The position numbers and the translations under genes were made by a program. Positions 35,721-48,499 of a stretch of 64,000 bases of DNA are shown one piece after another (the first letter of the stretch is position 1; every line of letters begins with the position of its first letter). The stretch covers positions 2,542,001-2,606,000 of the forward strand of contig JAOVFP010000005.1 in the NCBI GenBank assembly GCA_025738555.1. The letters run 5' to 3'. Below the pieces are notes generated by a model. The model was not told the origin of the DNA and made no database searches. It was given only the letters and a program-made list of their open reading frames with translations. Source of the stretch: Cyathus striatus (Eukaryota; Basidiomycota; Agaricomycetes; Agaricales; Nidulariaceae).

Positions 35721-36872
35721 TACTTCCCACTTTCTTTTGCAAACCTTGTATTGACTTGGCAGGTGATAGTTCTACATGGCATGTGTCGTCTTTGGTCCAC
35801 TTTTATGGACGGAAGTGCAGTGGTGGGTCCCTCAGCAGCAGGAGAATATCACCAAGACGGGTTTTGAGATTGTTCTTCCCATGTTACTTGCCTTTGAAGC
35901 TGTTGGGTATGGGTGTACGATGTTGTAGGCTCATGATTATTTTTTGGTGTTGCGTGGGTTGGGGTGTATGGTATTGAAGATTATTATTATTTACCCTGTA
36001 TCTATTAAAATTACTTAATATATTTATTTATTTATTCATATAACTGAAGGAGTCATGCTATTGGCTGAGGTATTAGAATCCCAAGGAAATCCTACAGGAC
36101 CTGCTGTAATCCTGGATATTCTAAAGCTTCCATAGCATACTGCCAAGCCTCCACAGTGTTGTATAGCACTCCATAGCATGCTACCGTGTCTCTGTAGTGC
36201 TTGATAGCATGTAGTGATAACTCTGTAGTACTACATAAATGAACACCTTTGTTATGGTGCTATGGCATTATACAATGCTCTGTAGCACTACTGTAGCACT
36301 GTGTAGTATAATCAGTACTTGCTGATGCAGAAGGAAGGAGACTCCAAGGTCTGCGAGCTGCATAGTAGCGCATCGCTAGTACGTTGACATGATGCTTTGA
36401 TAGCATGGTCTCACTTCGATCCTTTGAAATTCTGGCATTAACAGCTTCTATGACCATTGAGTATTCTAGAGGTGCTTATATCTGCTCCCGCTAGTATACG
36501 ACTCCAAGACCTCACTGTCACTGTCGTTCATCACAGGCTACAACGCTTTATGAAGTTCAAAAGCCCCAGCGATCTAGTGTGACCATTGCTACCGGACCCT
36601 CGCATGGCCCACCTAGAGCAAACGCCAGAATGCGACGGATTGACAATAATGATACAGGCCACTGCGACTCATGGATAGCGAAGCAGCTAGCGTTCTTTAC
36701 TTACAAGATCTCGTCATCCTTTGAGGACCCTCTCGTCCCCATTGGCATCGTCTTTGCAAGTCAGGAGGGGATATGATTGAGTACTCTAAGAGTGTACTCC
36801 TCGTCGGCAATTCATCGTATGTCTCTCATTGCTTCCGCTGTATTACTCTCTTTCAGTTACCACTAACAGGCG

Positions 36873-37660
36873 TTGAAATCTGGGTACCTCCACCGATACG
36901 TCGTCTGCTACCCCCCTAACTGTACCGATACTTTTTCATCCATCGTAGACCACCAACAACACAACGCTTCCCCATCGTACACTGCCACCAACGACCCTCC
37001 ACATCGTACACACCCTCCGACAACAACTCACAATACATCAGCATATACCATTCACCTATCCCGTACATCACACCACAACACGGCTTGGGGCAACTCCCTG
37101 CGTGGGCTCCGAGTTCCCATCCGCTCTAGGTGTGATGTTAGGTGCACCGTACCTACGATATTCCTACTAGGGAACGCAGTGGATGAGGTAGAGTTGGAAA
37201 TGCTTCCATGGCAACGCGGGATCGGAATAGCAATGCTACGTGTGTTCATTGTGTGCGTGTCCTGTGCACACTTCCCGCGCTCCTGTTCGTCTGAATATTA
37301 CAGGTTCAGGACGTCCTGCAGCAAGGATGTCTGCTCCCACAAATCACCCACCAAGTTCAGGATGTCCTGCATCTTCCAAGCTTGTTCCCCAAAACCCCAA
37401 CCCCCCATCCTCTTCTAACTTCCAACCTCCTTCCACAAGACTTGGGGTCTTCATCATGACGAGAGGACGTACCGGATTACTTCAGCTTACGCTGAAGATT
37501 TGAATGGGTATGTCGGGTTTCTGGATGAGTATAGAGCGGGTAAGTAGTCTGCGCTTTCCCAACCATGGGCAGGATGGTGCGGGGTCTGAGCCGCACGAGA
37601 ACGCACCGAGCTAGGGACCTTCTGCAGCCAGCATCACTATGCCCCATGGCCATGCTGGGG
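36873..37660 (+). pseudogene. copy B counterpart of the repeat-containing unknown protein
   Basis: Begins MKSGYLHRYVVCYPPN as in copy A (17591). The second part, AYAEDLNGYVGFLDEYRAG-like at about 37487-37545, is followed by a stop, and only one repeat unit remains. Broken relative to copy A. Confidence 0.4.
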
Positions 37661-38437
37661 CTTCAGTTTTTAACCCAGGATTCTTCATTTGGGATTAGAA
37701 GACATATCGGACATGGCGGAGCAGCTGGCATTCTTTCTAGATAGTATTCGTCGTCATGCGAGGACACTCTCGCCTTCATTAGCATCCCTGGACAATTGCA
37801 GTCTTGCAGCAAGTGGTCACCTTCGATCTCCACCAGCATCGACTCGTCTACACTTCCCACGTCCGCTAGCGACGGCCGCCAATAGAATTAAGAGCTCGTT
37901 GGCCTTCAGTTTCGTACCTGTACTCCCTCCAAGACAGTCGAGATTGCAGCTGACTTGTCTTCTCCATGGGCCATCGATTCATCCCTGGTATTTCATACAC
38001 CACATGCATATTCCGTCTCTAAATTAAACTTCCGACTTCTGCATGTGAAGAATCATGTCACATGGGAAAGAGATCGACCTATGACATTAAAGCGGACGGA
38101 GTACGGGGGATAATCGAATCGACCTTCTGTCAGACTCTATTTCCATAGTGCTTAACATAATGCTCAGACTTCTTGTTCTCTTATTCCGCTTTTGTTGCGA
38201 TGCGTATAGTACATTCTTATTATCGTAATCAAAAATTCAAAATAGCTATGATATTCAAACTATGATACATTGCACATTGCTTTTCAAGTGCTATTAGACA
38301 AGACATGTAGTACCAAACTTATCAAAGAGAGCGTGTATGATGAGAACTATACAATTCCAAATCCTAGCCTATTCTCCTTATCCATTCATCATTTTCGTAT
38401 CAAAATCAGAGAGATCCGGAATGCATCCAGCTACCCT

Positions 38438-40440
38438 CAATTGCTAAGATCGATACTAAGCCTCGAAGCCGGCCTAATAACAACTGTCTTCCTCCGCCGG
38501 TATCTACATTTCTCCATGATTAAGACAATCAAGCACTGAATGATCGGCAACATGAGAATCACTGGCACACATACGTGAACACGGACCAGATAGAACGCAC
38601 CCTAATGCGCCTGTATCGCCATTTATGTGCCCTCGTAGGGGGAGAATACGTGAAATCGAAATCTTCCTCTTTGAGGGAATAGATGATAGAGTCGAGCTCT
38701 ACGTCGTCGTCGCTGCCACCCTCCTCCGATATGTCGGGCTAACGAAGGGCGGAGATAAGAGAGCTGAAAGCGGTGGATAGGAAGGGGGAGAACATACCAG
38801 AAGATAGTCATTGCACCGGTAATCGTAGATATCATTGCGCGCGTCGAGGGTTCTCTGGAGTGAGTATCAGCCACTCACGCCCGGAATTTAAAGCAAAAGC
38901 ACGCACCATAGCATCGAACACAGCAGACGCCCGATTCCTCGCATGAGGGCCATAAACCTCCTGGCGGGTGGAGCGATAATAGTCGGGCAACGCAGGAGAC
39001 TCGGATCGGTTGGTCATCACGAGAGTAAAAGAAGGGAAAACGCGCTGTAGCATGCGCATGAGGAACTAAAAAAGGCACGATAAAGCTCTCCGAGCGACAA
39101 AACCCCACAAGATAGAAGAAAAAAGAGAGTAGACAGTGGGAGTGAAGTTGAAAGCCAGCAGAGCAAAACCGAGATCCTCATATACACGGAGACCGGCCTG
39201 GTGGAACGAAAAAGAACACAACGCCACCAAAACGAATTCAGGTCCCCGTAGTGCGTTAGGTGTGGAGAAGCGATATCGGTGAATCGTTTTGGGGTCGCTG
39301 GGTCCTTCCAAAAGGTTAGTACATGCCAATTCAGGCAGTCGTCATTTTCTAAGTGTGATTTGGCAACCGGGTTTATCCCCGTAATGATGCTAGGAAGAAT
39401 GAAAACCTTCCGCGTGCTCACTTGCCACTACTGCGGCGGTTGAGGAAGAAGTTGGACAAAGAACCCCAGAACTTGGAGGAGAGCTTTCCGCTAGAGGGGT
39501 GGGTGGAGAGGGAGGGAGAGAGAGATAGTCGCTGTTTGTAGGGGAGGTTCAAACGTTTCAGAGAGTGAGAACCGATGGGGCTGAGTGCGGATTTGAATGG
39601 CCACAGGCGATGCATTGACAGGCCACACGGCCCATACAAACAACCCTTACTTCCAGATCTCTCTCGTCGATGGCGATAATTAACTAGCTCTTCTGTAAAA
39701 TTTGCCTGTCTCAAATAAGTCTCGTGCTGCAGGGCCCTCGGGAATAGACCATCGTCGGGCTGTGATTAAAGCGAACACAATGGTCAGCCTTTGCAACAAC
39801 GGTATGGGTCCATCAAAAGGTTGAGAAAAGATTCAGTGTTTCAGTTAATATCGAAGAACTAGGTGGATATCTGCAGTCTCTAGCACGGAAGGAAGAAAGT
39901 ATGGCGAATGAAGCCCTCTTTTCGAAACATCTGACGTAAATCCCAGCATATCCTCTAGCAACCAGCGGGAGACGTACTCCTCGTGGTCCTCCTCGATCCC
40001 CCTCACTTAAGAGCCCATCATCGGTGCATGGGCAGCACACACAAAAAAGTCTCGGTGTCGACGCACGGACCATGTGACAATGTGACATAAGCTACGGGAC
40101 TGTGTGACATGTGACATGTGACAGGCGATATTAGACAGATATGAGTCAAGTACCGCTTTCTTCCATCAACCAACACGAGTGAGTATACTCCCCTCATGCA
40201 GGAATCCAGAAAGTGCCTCGAAACACCGTTGTGTGAGTGTGCGTGAAGAGCCACGAAAATGCAACATGAAGAGGAAGATTTTTGCAAGTTTGACTCGGCT
40301 GCGGGCTTCAAGAGAACAAAGAAAGCAAGATAGAAGCGCCAGACAGCAAGACCACAAAAAAGAAGGAAAGAAAGAAAGAAAGAATAAGCAAATATGAAAG
40401 AGCTACTCACCTGAAGGCCCGACATATCTACCTGAGGCAT
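38438..40440 (-). pseudogene. unrecognised multi-exon gene, copy B
   Basis: Homologue of 18941-20940. Starts MPQVDMSGLQ at 40440 with a GTGAGT donor and ends MEKCRYRRRKTVVIR..SN with TGA at 38438. Here LTFWKD is intact and the exon reads RKVFILPSIITGINPVAKSH. However, a 4-base loss near 39868 (GCAGATATC against GCAGACAGATATC) shifts the exon that in A reads LETADRYPPSSSILAETLNL, and a stop follows. The acidic and basic C-terminal blocks are conserved. The two copies thus carry different lesions. Confidence 0.5.
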
Positions 40441-42652
40441 TTAAGCATTATGGCTCTTTTCTGATGTTCGGCTTTGAGCGCCAAATCGCTCTGACTTCGT
40501 TACGAAGGCAAGATATCCCTTTGAGAAAATAAAAAGTAAGCAAAAAAATACTGGAGGTGCTGAACTCTAAACTAGAAGGCCTATGGACCTGTTATGGGCC
40601 CAGAGGTCTACGTCGAGGAGGCCATTGCTCCCAAATACCGAGAAAGATAAGGGGAAACTATGCTCGTCCAAATTTAAGGAGAAGATGAGCGTTGGCTAGC
40701 CTAGGGAGACAAGAGACCATGAAGAACTGGTCGAGAAGGTGTTTAAGAACATGAAGATCAACATGCGAAGATGATGTTGCAATCGTATTTTATCTCGGAT
40801 TTTTGCCTTATTTTCTGCACTAGCGGAGGGTGGCTTTCACCAACGTCAACGAGCCATGCCACCGCAGTGAGAGAGGCGAGTAGACGCAGATAGACATGAA
40901 GAGCAAGGAGAATGAATTATGAGGTAGGTTAAGGTGGTGGTTGCGGTTGAACCTGACAGTCGCTTGGACCCGCAACAAAGCTGGCCCAATTCAAATTTCG
41001 AATTGAGTCTCAGATGCTCCGCCGTTCATCTTTCTCAACTCGCCCAACCCTTTTCCTGCCCTCTCAGGATTTTTCACCGTTCCGATATTTTTTAACCCTC
41101 GTTTCTGATATTATTGCCCTCTCAAATTTGAAAAAATCCCCCCTCCTGAAGACGACAGCCACCCGGTCGATGGAACCCGATCCTCTCGACTCTTCAACAT
41201 CCTCAGATAATGGTTGCAAATTTCTATGCCATATGAAGCTTACTCGTCGCCGTCGTTGTCAGATGTAGGAAAGGAAAGTTTTGGGTGGCTGGCCCGAGGT
41301 ACGTTTTCCTGAGTAGAGGCCGTAGCTGCCAGCCTCAGTTCTCGTGCCACAGGCACCTCACCACAGTGGCTCTCTCAACAAAATCTACTCCTCAAAGTTC
41401 TTCGACTCAATGGCGAAGACACCATCAGGCAGCCAGATATGAATTTGAATCCCCTACTTCAGAGCGCCATTATTCTTTTTCTCCCTATCATACTATCTCA
41501 CCACTTACTCACTGACCAGCGAAAATTTCTTCCTTAGCTCCCTGAATACGACGTGAGCCACCTACTTTTCTGTCTACTGCACACGACCAAAACTTCATAC
41601 CAAGCCAGCCTTATGAAGTAGCAAAACTATCCACGCCTTCAATTGTCACCAACGTTGACGACATTTCTCTCCCTTTTACAAATCATTCAACATGGTTGCG
41701 TATTGTACGAGTTCGGAACATGAATTTATGGGTCAATGGTACCGGTGTTAGGGGATACTTTCTAGGGGGTGTCAACAGGTCGGTCATAATACCTGTTGTC
41801 CTCGTCTCGTGGAGCTAACTATCACTTCTAGGTTCCATGTAAGTGTGTAATACTACATCAATGTACAGCCGCGCATGAAGCGCCCACGTACCGCCAATAT
41901 ATCATGCTCTTAATTCTATCAACCACTATTCGTCTAATGGATCACTAAGAGATGTGATATCACCCGCATAACCCAACCATAATCCCCCAGTACGATCTGA
42001 TACGAAACTCTTATATCTACCTTCAGCATTTCACTCACTGCACCGCTATTTATAAGAGCCACACTCTCCCCGCCCTGATCCCCTCAGTATAACAGTAGCA
42101 GGACCTCGCCAACAGTGGCGTTTTACTTTTGACCTTCTTTCCCCGGGTGCACGATGCGCACTGGAGCTGATGTCTATTTATCTTCACACCTCCAGACCGT
42201 AGATAATATATGGCCAGCTGTAGCCGTCCTTCTGTTAGAACCTCTTGTTTCTTAAGAGGATGTAGAAGAAGGGGAAGGTGAACACAAGGGGAACGAGGAT
42301 TCCCTTCCTGGTTTGTTGATACTAACGGTGGTCACCCTCCTTCGCTGCTATTAGGTTGTAGGTTCGACGGGTGGATGCGCCACTGTGGATGGTGATGCGG
42401 GGTGTCGTGCCGCGCTAAAGCTAGCTGTTAAACCTTGTCACGCAGAGTTGCTCATTGCGTATGCTCGGTATAGTGAGTAGTGACTCTCTTGCTATTTTGA
42501 TCGGGAGGACAATGGTTAACAACGCCCCCAGTGTCGTGTACCTTTGTAAATGGCAGCCATTGACGTTGTGGGTCGTGCTCTCAAACTATTACCGTCGTGC
42601 GTTACAAAACATTTTCCAATCAGCTATATCGCTTCCAGTCCGTTTGGCTTGT

Positions 42653-42816
42653 CACCCCAGACAATAGTGAATCGGATCACGGTACAAATCATACACCCCG
42701 ATGTTTACCACCTTCTAAAAAAGCTATTTTGCGCATCTGAGTGAGAACAGTATTCTGAATATGCTGCAATCTGTACCATATGCGACGTGATCCGATTCAG
42801 TCCTGTCTGAGGTGTG
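42653..42816. mobile_element. 164-bp MITE, 8-bp TSD, in copy B
   Basis: Imperfect inverted ends CACCCCAGACAATAGTGAAT and CACACCTCAGACAGGACTGA, both leading into TGAATCGGATCACG. They are flanked by TGGCTTGT at 42645-42652 and 42817-42824. An 8-bp TSD and C-A-rich tips suit a hAT-type MITE. Absent from copy A. Confidence 0.8.
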
Positions 42817-44002
42817 TGGCTTGTGTTGCGCGATCCTGTAACGCCTTATCGAACTGCTCCACGCAGAAAGTAGCTGTGCTTTCTTTCTACATTGTCGACT
42901 CGCTCGCAACCAGCTAGTGCCTACTAGCAGCACCCTCTCCCTTTCTCTAGAATCCAAGGCTCCTCTTATGTTGTATCCACAACCCCCCAGCAGTGATCTC
43001 GCTGGTTCACATCCCTGTACAAGATTGAATGGTTGGTTGGCCTATACAGTCACCCACCTGGTGGTTAATTATGTATTCTCAGCATGGTTTGACTTTACGT
43101 TCGCAGCATTAATTGAACATGGCTCCCTCATTCGCGTGACTTTCTGATCAGTAAGCGCCCTGACTTTTGTAGCCTACTGACGATACAGTAGCCTGTCCGG
43201 TTCAAACACTCCTACCTCTTACTTCGCACCCTTTTGAGAAGCCGACTACCCACGCGTAAAGCTTGAGTGCAACGCGGTGCGGCCGAATCCACCACCGGTA
43301 TTTCATCTTAGAGCTGTATCTCACAACTCACTTTGCCCTCGCATCCTCCTTTCTCCAAGCTGCTCTCGACGGATCCTACCCACTGCTGTACGAAAGTGAC
43401 ACTAAGCCTTCTTGTAAGCGGAGAATCCCGTTTTGGTTCCTATGGAGGAGTTATCATGCATACCCCTCATACCGTCGTATGGCACCCTCGTAGCCCCTAC
43501 GGTGGGTGAGTTGGCCTGGTTACGAGCGCACCAGCGGGCTTTCGGAGGGATACACGGAGTTGCTGTCGAGAGCTGTCAGATTTGTCGATCTCATACCACT
43601 TCCCACAGGGTAGTTACAGATTAACCATTCTTAAATATACGTAGTATTACAGCTCATGCTTCAACTTGAAAATCTCCTAACGCACTATTCGTATTCCAAG
43701 GAGAGTCCAATTCATTCATTGTATTTGGTTGCGGATCTTGAGTTGGTGTAATCCTTCGAGTATGTAAAATCAAACGACAACCCTACATCGCATGAAACTG
43801 TCAACTTGTTAAGTTGTGTATCCAACAATTAATGACTAACCACGGTCGATATAAATAATATGTAGAAACTGAGTATTCAATAAATCATTGAATACAAGAG
43901 CAATTTACAAAACTGTACACACTTACGGGAACGCTATTTCTGCAATACGATCAAGGAACATTTTGTTCGTAGCGAACGTAACTGCCGAAATTGCCGATGC
44001 TA

Positions 44003-45048
44003 AGGTAGACGACTTTCATAATCGACCAACGTCACGTGAGCGTTACTTCGCCGTGACAATTCATCTTAAAAAGGAAATTATTCTTCGAAAAGGTAATAGA
44101 GCAATAGTATGATACATTATAGAAAATATTACTCCAGGGATTTATACGTATGAATGAATAGAGTATATCTACAAAATTTCATAATTTTTGAGTGAGTGCT
44201 CGCTGAGGAGTTGTATTTTCTTGCTTTAATTCTACATCAGTCTCAGAAGTTGATCAATCACTCGGTCATCACTCAGCGCTCAGCACTCAGAACCATGATC
44301 AATCTTCTTGTGGGACATTTAGAAGACATTTGCTTTCTCAAGCTCATCATAAATGTCAGTTGGAAGGATACGATGTCCACAGTATACCTGTGTTGCCCAT
44401 GCGGCCTGCCTTCCATTCAACCCCCTCTCATATGCATCCATAAACCTAAGAGACCTGTTCGCAAATCATCGCATTGTCTGCAAAGGCATGGATTCCAATG
44501 CTGCCAATGTGTTCTTCTCAAGAACATCTTCATCCATTCTTTTCAGTTGGTATTTCTGTACTAGACTGATATAGGTATGTTTTAGTATCTAAACGAACAT
44601 GTACTGACACATTACACTTACAGATTTATTCTCTTTCCCTTGCTTTGGCTTCAAATTTTCACATTTTATCTTTTTACGTGCATGTTCAGCTGCAGTTTTG
44701 GTGAGATTTCCTATGGCAGATCGAATTGACCTCTTTCGCATAGGCATATTAGGTCAATAATTAGCATGATGAGGACGCGACACGACCTTAATGCATCATT
44801 TCCATGCTCTGTACCATACATATAACACTATTTCTTCCACTAGTTAACATAGACATGATTTATTTGAAATCTAAAGACATATATACGTGTAATATGATAT
44901 TATTCACAATTCCCTGGAGCCATATCTACAAGAACACGCCTGGCTATGAAGTTATTCAACTAATTAGTCTGGCTGCCGCAGAAATTGCCATTTTAGGATG
45001 TGTCACGCTAATCATGTGACGTTGGTTGATTATGAAAGTCGTCTACCT
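44003..45048 (-). mobile_element. non-autonomous derivative of the Tc1/IS630-like transposon family
   Basis: Inverted ends of about 36 bp begin AGGTAGACGACTTTCATAAT; TA duplication at 44001-44002 and 45049-45050. The ancestral site is seen uninterrupted in copies A and B. It retains only the 3' end of a transposase gene on the minus strand. Confidence 0.92.
44310..44560 (-). pseudogene. transposase C-terminal remnant
   Basis: Minus strand: LKRMDEDVLEKNTLAALESM near 44540, then QTMR, TGA, FANRSLRFMDAYERGLNGRQ near 44440, AAWATQVYCGHRILPTDIYD near 44370 and a stop. This aligns with MRYANRSARFINTYDQGLNG and AWANKRYHGHRILPP of the 27174-29850 transposase. The catalytic core is absent. The internal TGA again sits where Arg is expected. 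Confidence 0.85.
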
Positions 45049-45595
45049 TACAGAGAGTTACAAAACGATTGAGTGAACAAGCCCAAATGGAAAAATCTAC
45101 ATACCTGCTGTAAATGCGAGCATTATATAACTATCTTTTGTAAGTCGCTGCAAAAGGGGTCTGATGACTCTCATAGCTGCTCCTGCCCCCCTTAATGCGC
45201 GCTTTATCGAAAGCGTCCTCCCAAAAGTTAGTGTGATAAATATAGCTTGTACGCCAAGTTGCGTGAATCTGAAACATACTATTATTAGTCATTGCAGGAC
45301 ATATATAACAAAAGCTGTGAAGCATACGCAAAAATATAGAATCCATTTTTTTCTACATTAATTAGTCCACAAGTTGCAGTGAATTTATGTTGAGGAAGGT
45401 AGACAACGGTAGACAGAATTGCGTTGAATATCCACCTCGCAAAGAGGAGGATCAAGAATATTCTCATTAGTGTCTGTTGACCATAAAGTGCATAAACTAG
45501 GAGTTGTTAGATGTGTTTAGAGTGTGGTATTTTTGTTCTTACTCCGGACCATCATAATCAAGTTTAGTATACCCATGAAGTAGTAGGTTGTCACT

Positions 45596-45987
45596 GGATG
45601 CCTTTCCGTAGGAATCTATTCATGTCTTTTTTGAATAGATTCGAATAGATTGCTGTTTGCCGAGATGCCGATTTTCGCTTATCATCGCGTAGCTTAGGTG
45701 GGGCCTTTACAGACTTTCATAGATTTTGAAGTCTGGAGAGGCCTCAAGACCCCTCGCCAGATTTTAAAGTCTTGAATAAACCTCGCTAAGGCTCGCTTAG
45801 GACGCTTACACATCCTTGGCCTTCCTGTTATAGGTGAGATGATGTCGGGCTTACGGCACAGCTGCTATTTATCTGTTGATAATAGAATTGGCTACGGGAA
45901 TATGCAACGAAATAGACATAAATTTTAAAACTCCGATCTATGAAACATTCGAATCTATTCGTAATAGATTCCTACGGAAAGGTATCC
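45596..45987. mobile_element. 392-bp MITE, 3-bp TSD, inside the copy C gene
   Basis: Ends GGATGCCTTTCCGTAGGAAT and the complement of GGATACCTTTCCGTAGGAAT, flanked by ACT (45593-45595, 45988-45990). Copies A and B read straight through. A 3-bp duplication suits PIF/Harbinger- or CACTA-type elements; no coding sequence allows a choice. Confidence 0.85.
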
Positions 45988-47289
45988 ACTGCTTCATAAA
46001 TAACCACCCCTTGGCAGTACTGATGAGGTACATTAGGATAATACGTTGAAAGGTTTATAAAACAGCACATGTGGACACTAAGAAATCAGCTGGAATATGG
46101 ATGCTGTATTGATGAACACACATAAGCATGAATACCATTGAATATCGCGAACAGATGTACAGGCATTTTAAGAATATGAATTGGCCTGGTGATCTGAGTG
46201 GTCTCAAAAAAATCAGTGTAGCTTGAGGGATTTCATAACGTACGTCTGTAAGAAGCTCTTTTCCTCTTCAGCGTATCTGGTGCGTTCCCATATCCATATT
46301 AAACCTGAAATGACTTTCGACCTACAATTATATTTGCAGAGCTAAAACTGAAAGGGAAATGATTCACTCACCACACGAAATTGAAGCACCAAGCATCCTT
46401 AGCCTCAATATGGAGGGTAAGAACAAGTTAGCGGGTCGTGGTTCGGTATAAGTATCTTTAAGTGCGCTAAATTAAGATCCTCACATCCAGGGTCGGCGGC
46501 AGTCGGCTGGTCAGTATCATTTCCTGACAGGATCATTATATACGTGCCGTGTTTACATCTTCAGAGTCAGTCTGTAGTAGAAATGTCAAAAAATATACTG
46601 AAACGCCATAAACCTCGAAGATTTCAGATCCTGCCTGCCATACGGCGTCAGCATATAGTGGCTATCCGGTAACCATATAAATAGGCAGTGAAAATTCAGA
46701 ATAGCAATGCCAAAATCAACCAAAAAAACATAGTGACCCGGGGCGTGAGGGGTCTTGGCTTGTCTAGCATCATTAATGTAAGTAGCCACAGTTTGAGTTT
46801 GTTTCTGCTTCTGACCAGTAGGGGAATTCTGAAGATCGTCAGTAGGTATGTATTTAGAAAGTAAGAACTTTGGTGAAAGCTAAGTGGGAGTTAAGTGGAA
46901 GTTAGTGCATAAGTGTCAGCCATTCTGATACTTTTTTGCCCTGAAAAAAAGATTGCCACAATACTTTTTCCAGGGCAAAATGATTGTGCTTTTTTGTATG
47001 GGGAATATTGAATAACAATCATATGCAATCATTTGCATATAATGACTGATTAGTGGGCTATATTGATACAACAGTCTCTGGACAATCAAAGACAATCATT
47101 TGGGAATGTAAGAAGACAATCATTAGTAATCATTTGTATATAATGACTGATTAATGGGCTATATTAATACAGTAGTTTTTGGACATTCAAATGCAATCAT
47201 TTGAGAATGTGGGGAAACAATCATTGGCAATCATTTGTATATATTAACTGATTAATGGGCTATATTAATACAATAGTTTCTGGACATTC

Positions 47290-47691
47290 AACATGCTTTG
47301 CATTTGTCACATACTTCATGTGCATCACATTTGTCACACATATTCCCACACCTCATATTTTTCCTGTGCATCACATTTGTCACGTTATTCATGCACGTCA
47401 CGTTCGTCACACATATTCCCGCGCTTCGCATTTGTCACATACTTCCCATGTGTCATGTTTGTCACATATATTCCCGCGCTTCGTGTTTGTCATATACTTC
47501 CTGCGTGTCACATCTGTCACATATATTCCCGCACTTCACATCTGTCATATATTTCCTGCGCGTCACGTTCGTCACAGATATTCCCACGCATCACATTTGT
47601 CACATTCTTCCCGCGCATCACGTCTGTCACGCATATTCCCACACATCAATTCATCATACATTTCCCACACATCATATATGTGACAATTTTC
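47290..47691. repeat. degenerate minisatellite in the left arm
   Basis: About a dozen units of roughly 27-30 bp built on GTCACATATTCCCGCG(C/A).TCACATTT. Long frames rich in His, Ile, Cys and Thr arise from the repeat and are not genes. Confidence 0.85.
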
Positions 47692-47696
47692 ATGGT

Positions 47697-48305
47697 TGTC
47701 ACGTCCTGTTCTATTCCACTAGGAACAAGAACCTCGGAGTAGATAGTCTAATAGCGGAGTAACTTGTACAACATTAGTAGGGTGTGTGGAGATAATGAAC
47801 AAGTATGGGAGTAGTGGAACGTTGGCTTCAACTTGTGTGTTGCACCCCTTGGACTTCCAGTTCCGTATTTAGAACAAAGCGGAGTAAGTGGCAGATTAGC
47901 GGAGTTGGCTCAAGGCCCAAGTGGGAGAAGGGTGTAAACATAGTTGATTTGAAACTAAAGTATATCTACATTACAGAAGTAGTTTATATAGTAAACTACT
48001 TTGTCCGAATGTGTACGGAGTAATGCCCATGGGTATGTGGCATCCTAGGGTTAAGTAAACTCCATGAAATGTAGAACATGGTAAACTAGTAGTATGCCTC
48101 TAGATTATAGTCATAGGAGAAATGGCCGTGGCCGGAGAATGAGGTAGTAATATTAAAGGGAAGGAACAAGTAAACAGTTACAAGTAAACATTAGTAAGGA
48201 AGAGTTCGATATATAACAAGTATACATAGTCCAGAGGAAACATACTAAAAGTGGAGTAAACCCGGAGTTGACTCCAATGGTACAGGGATTGTCACAGATA
48301 TGACA
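47697..48305. repeat. solo LTR, 609 bp
   Basis: Starts TGTCACGTCCTG and ends CAGATATGACA, with the 5-bp duplication ATGGT at 47692-47696 and 48306-48310. It interrupts the left arm of the hAT-like element; the right arm is continuous at the matching place. No internal retrotransposon sequence remains. Confidence 0.88.
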
Positions 48306-48499
48306 ATGGTCATGTCTGTCACAATTCTCCCACACTACACATATATCACACTTGTCATGCTTTAGCACATTTGTCATGCTTTCATGTGTGTCATGCATCA
48401 TGTTTGTCACATTCTTTATAAGTGTTATGCTCTTATGAATGTCACACATCTCGCATCTATTTGTCACACTTTTCATGCTTATCACAGTGCATTTGTCAT

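Larger units (their letters stand above)
43654..46280 (-). pseudogene. DUF6533-type membrane protein, copy C, broken by two insertions
   Basis: Exons match copies A and B, ending SALGDFQVEA and TGA at 43654. A 392-bp MITE (45596-45987) sits inside the exon that in A encodes YQAVTSYYFMG. A 1.05-kb transposon derivative (44003-45048) sits in the intron before the exon ISAVTFATNKMFLDR-like. The first of these destroys the reading frame. Confidence 0.75.
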
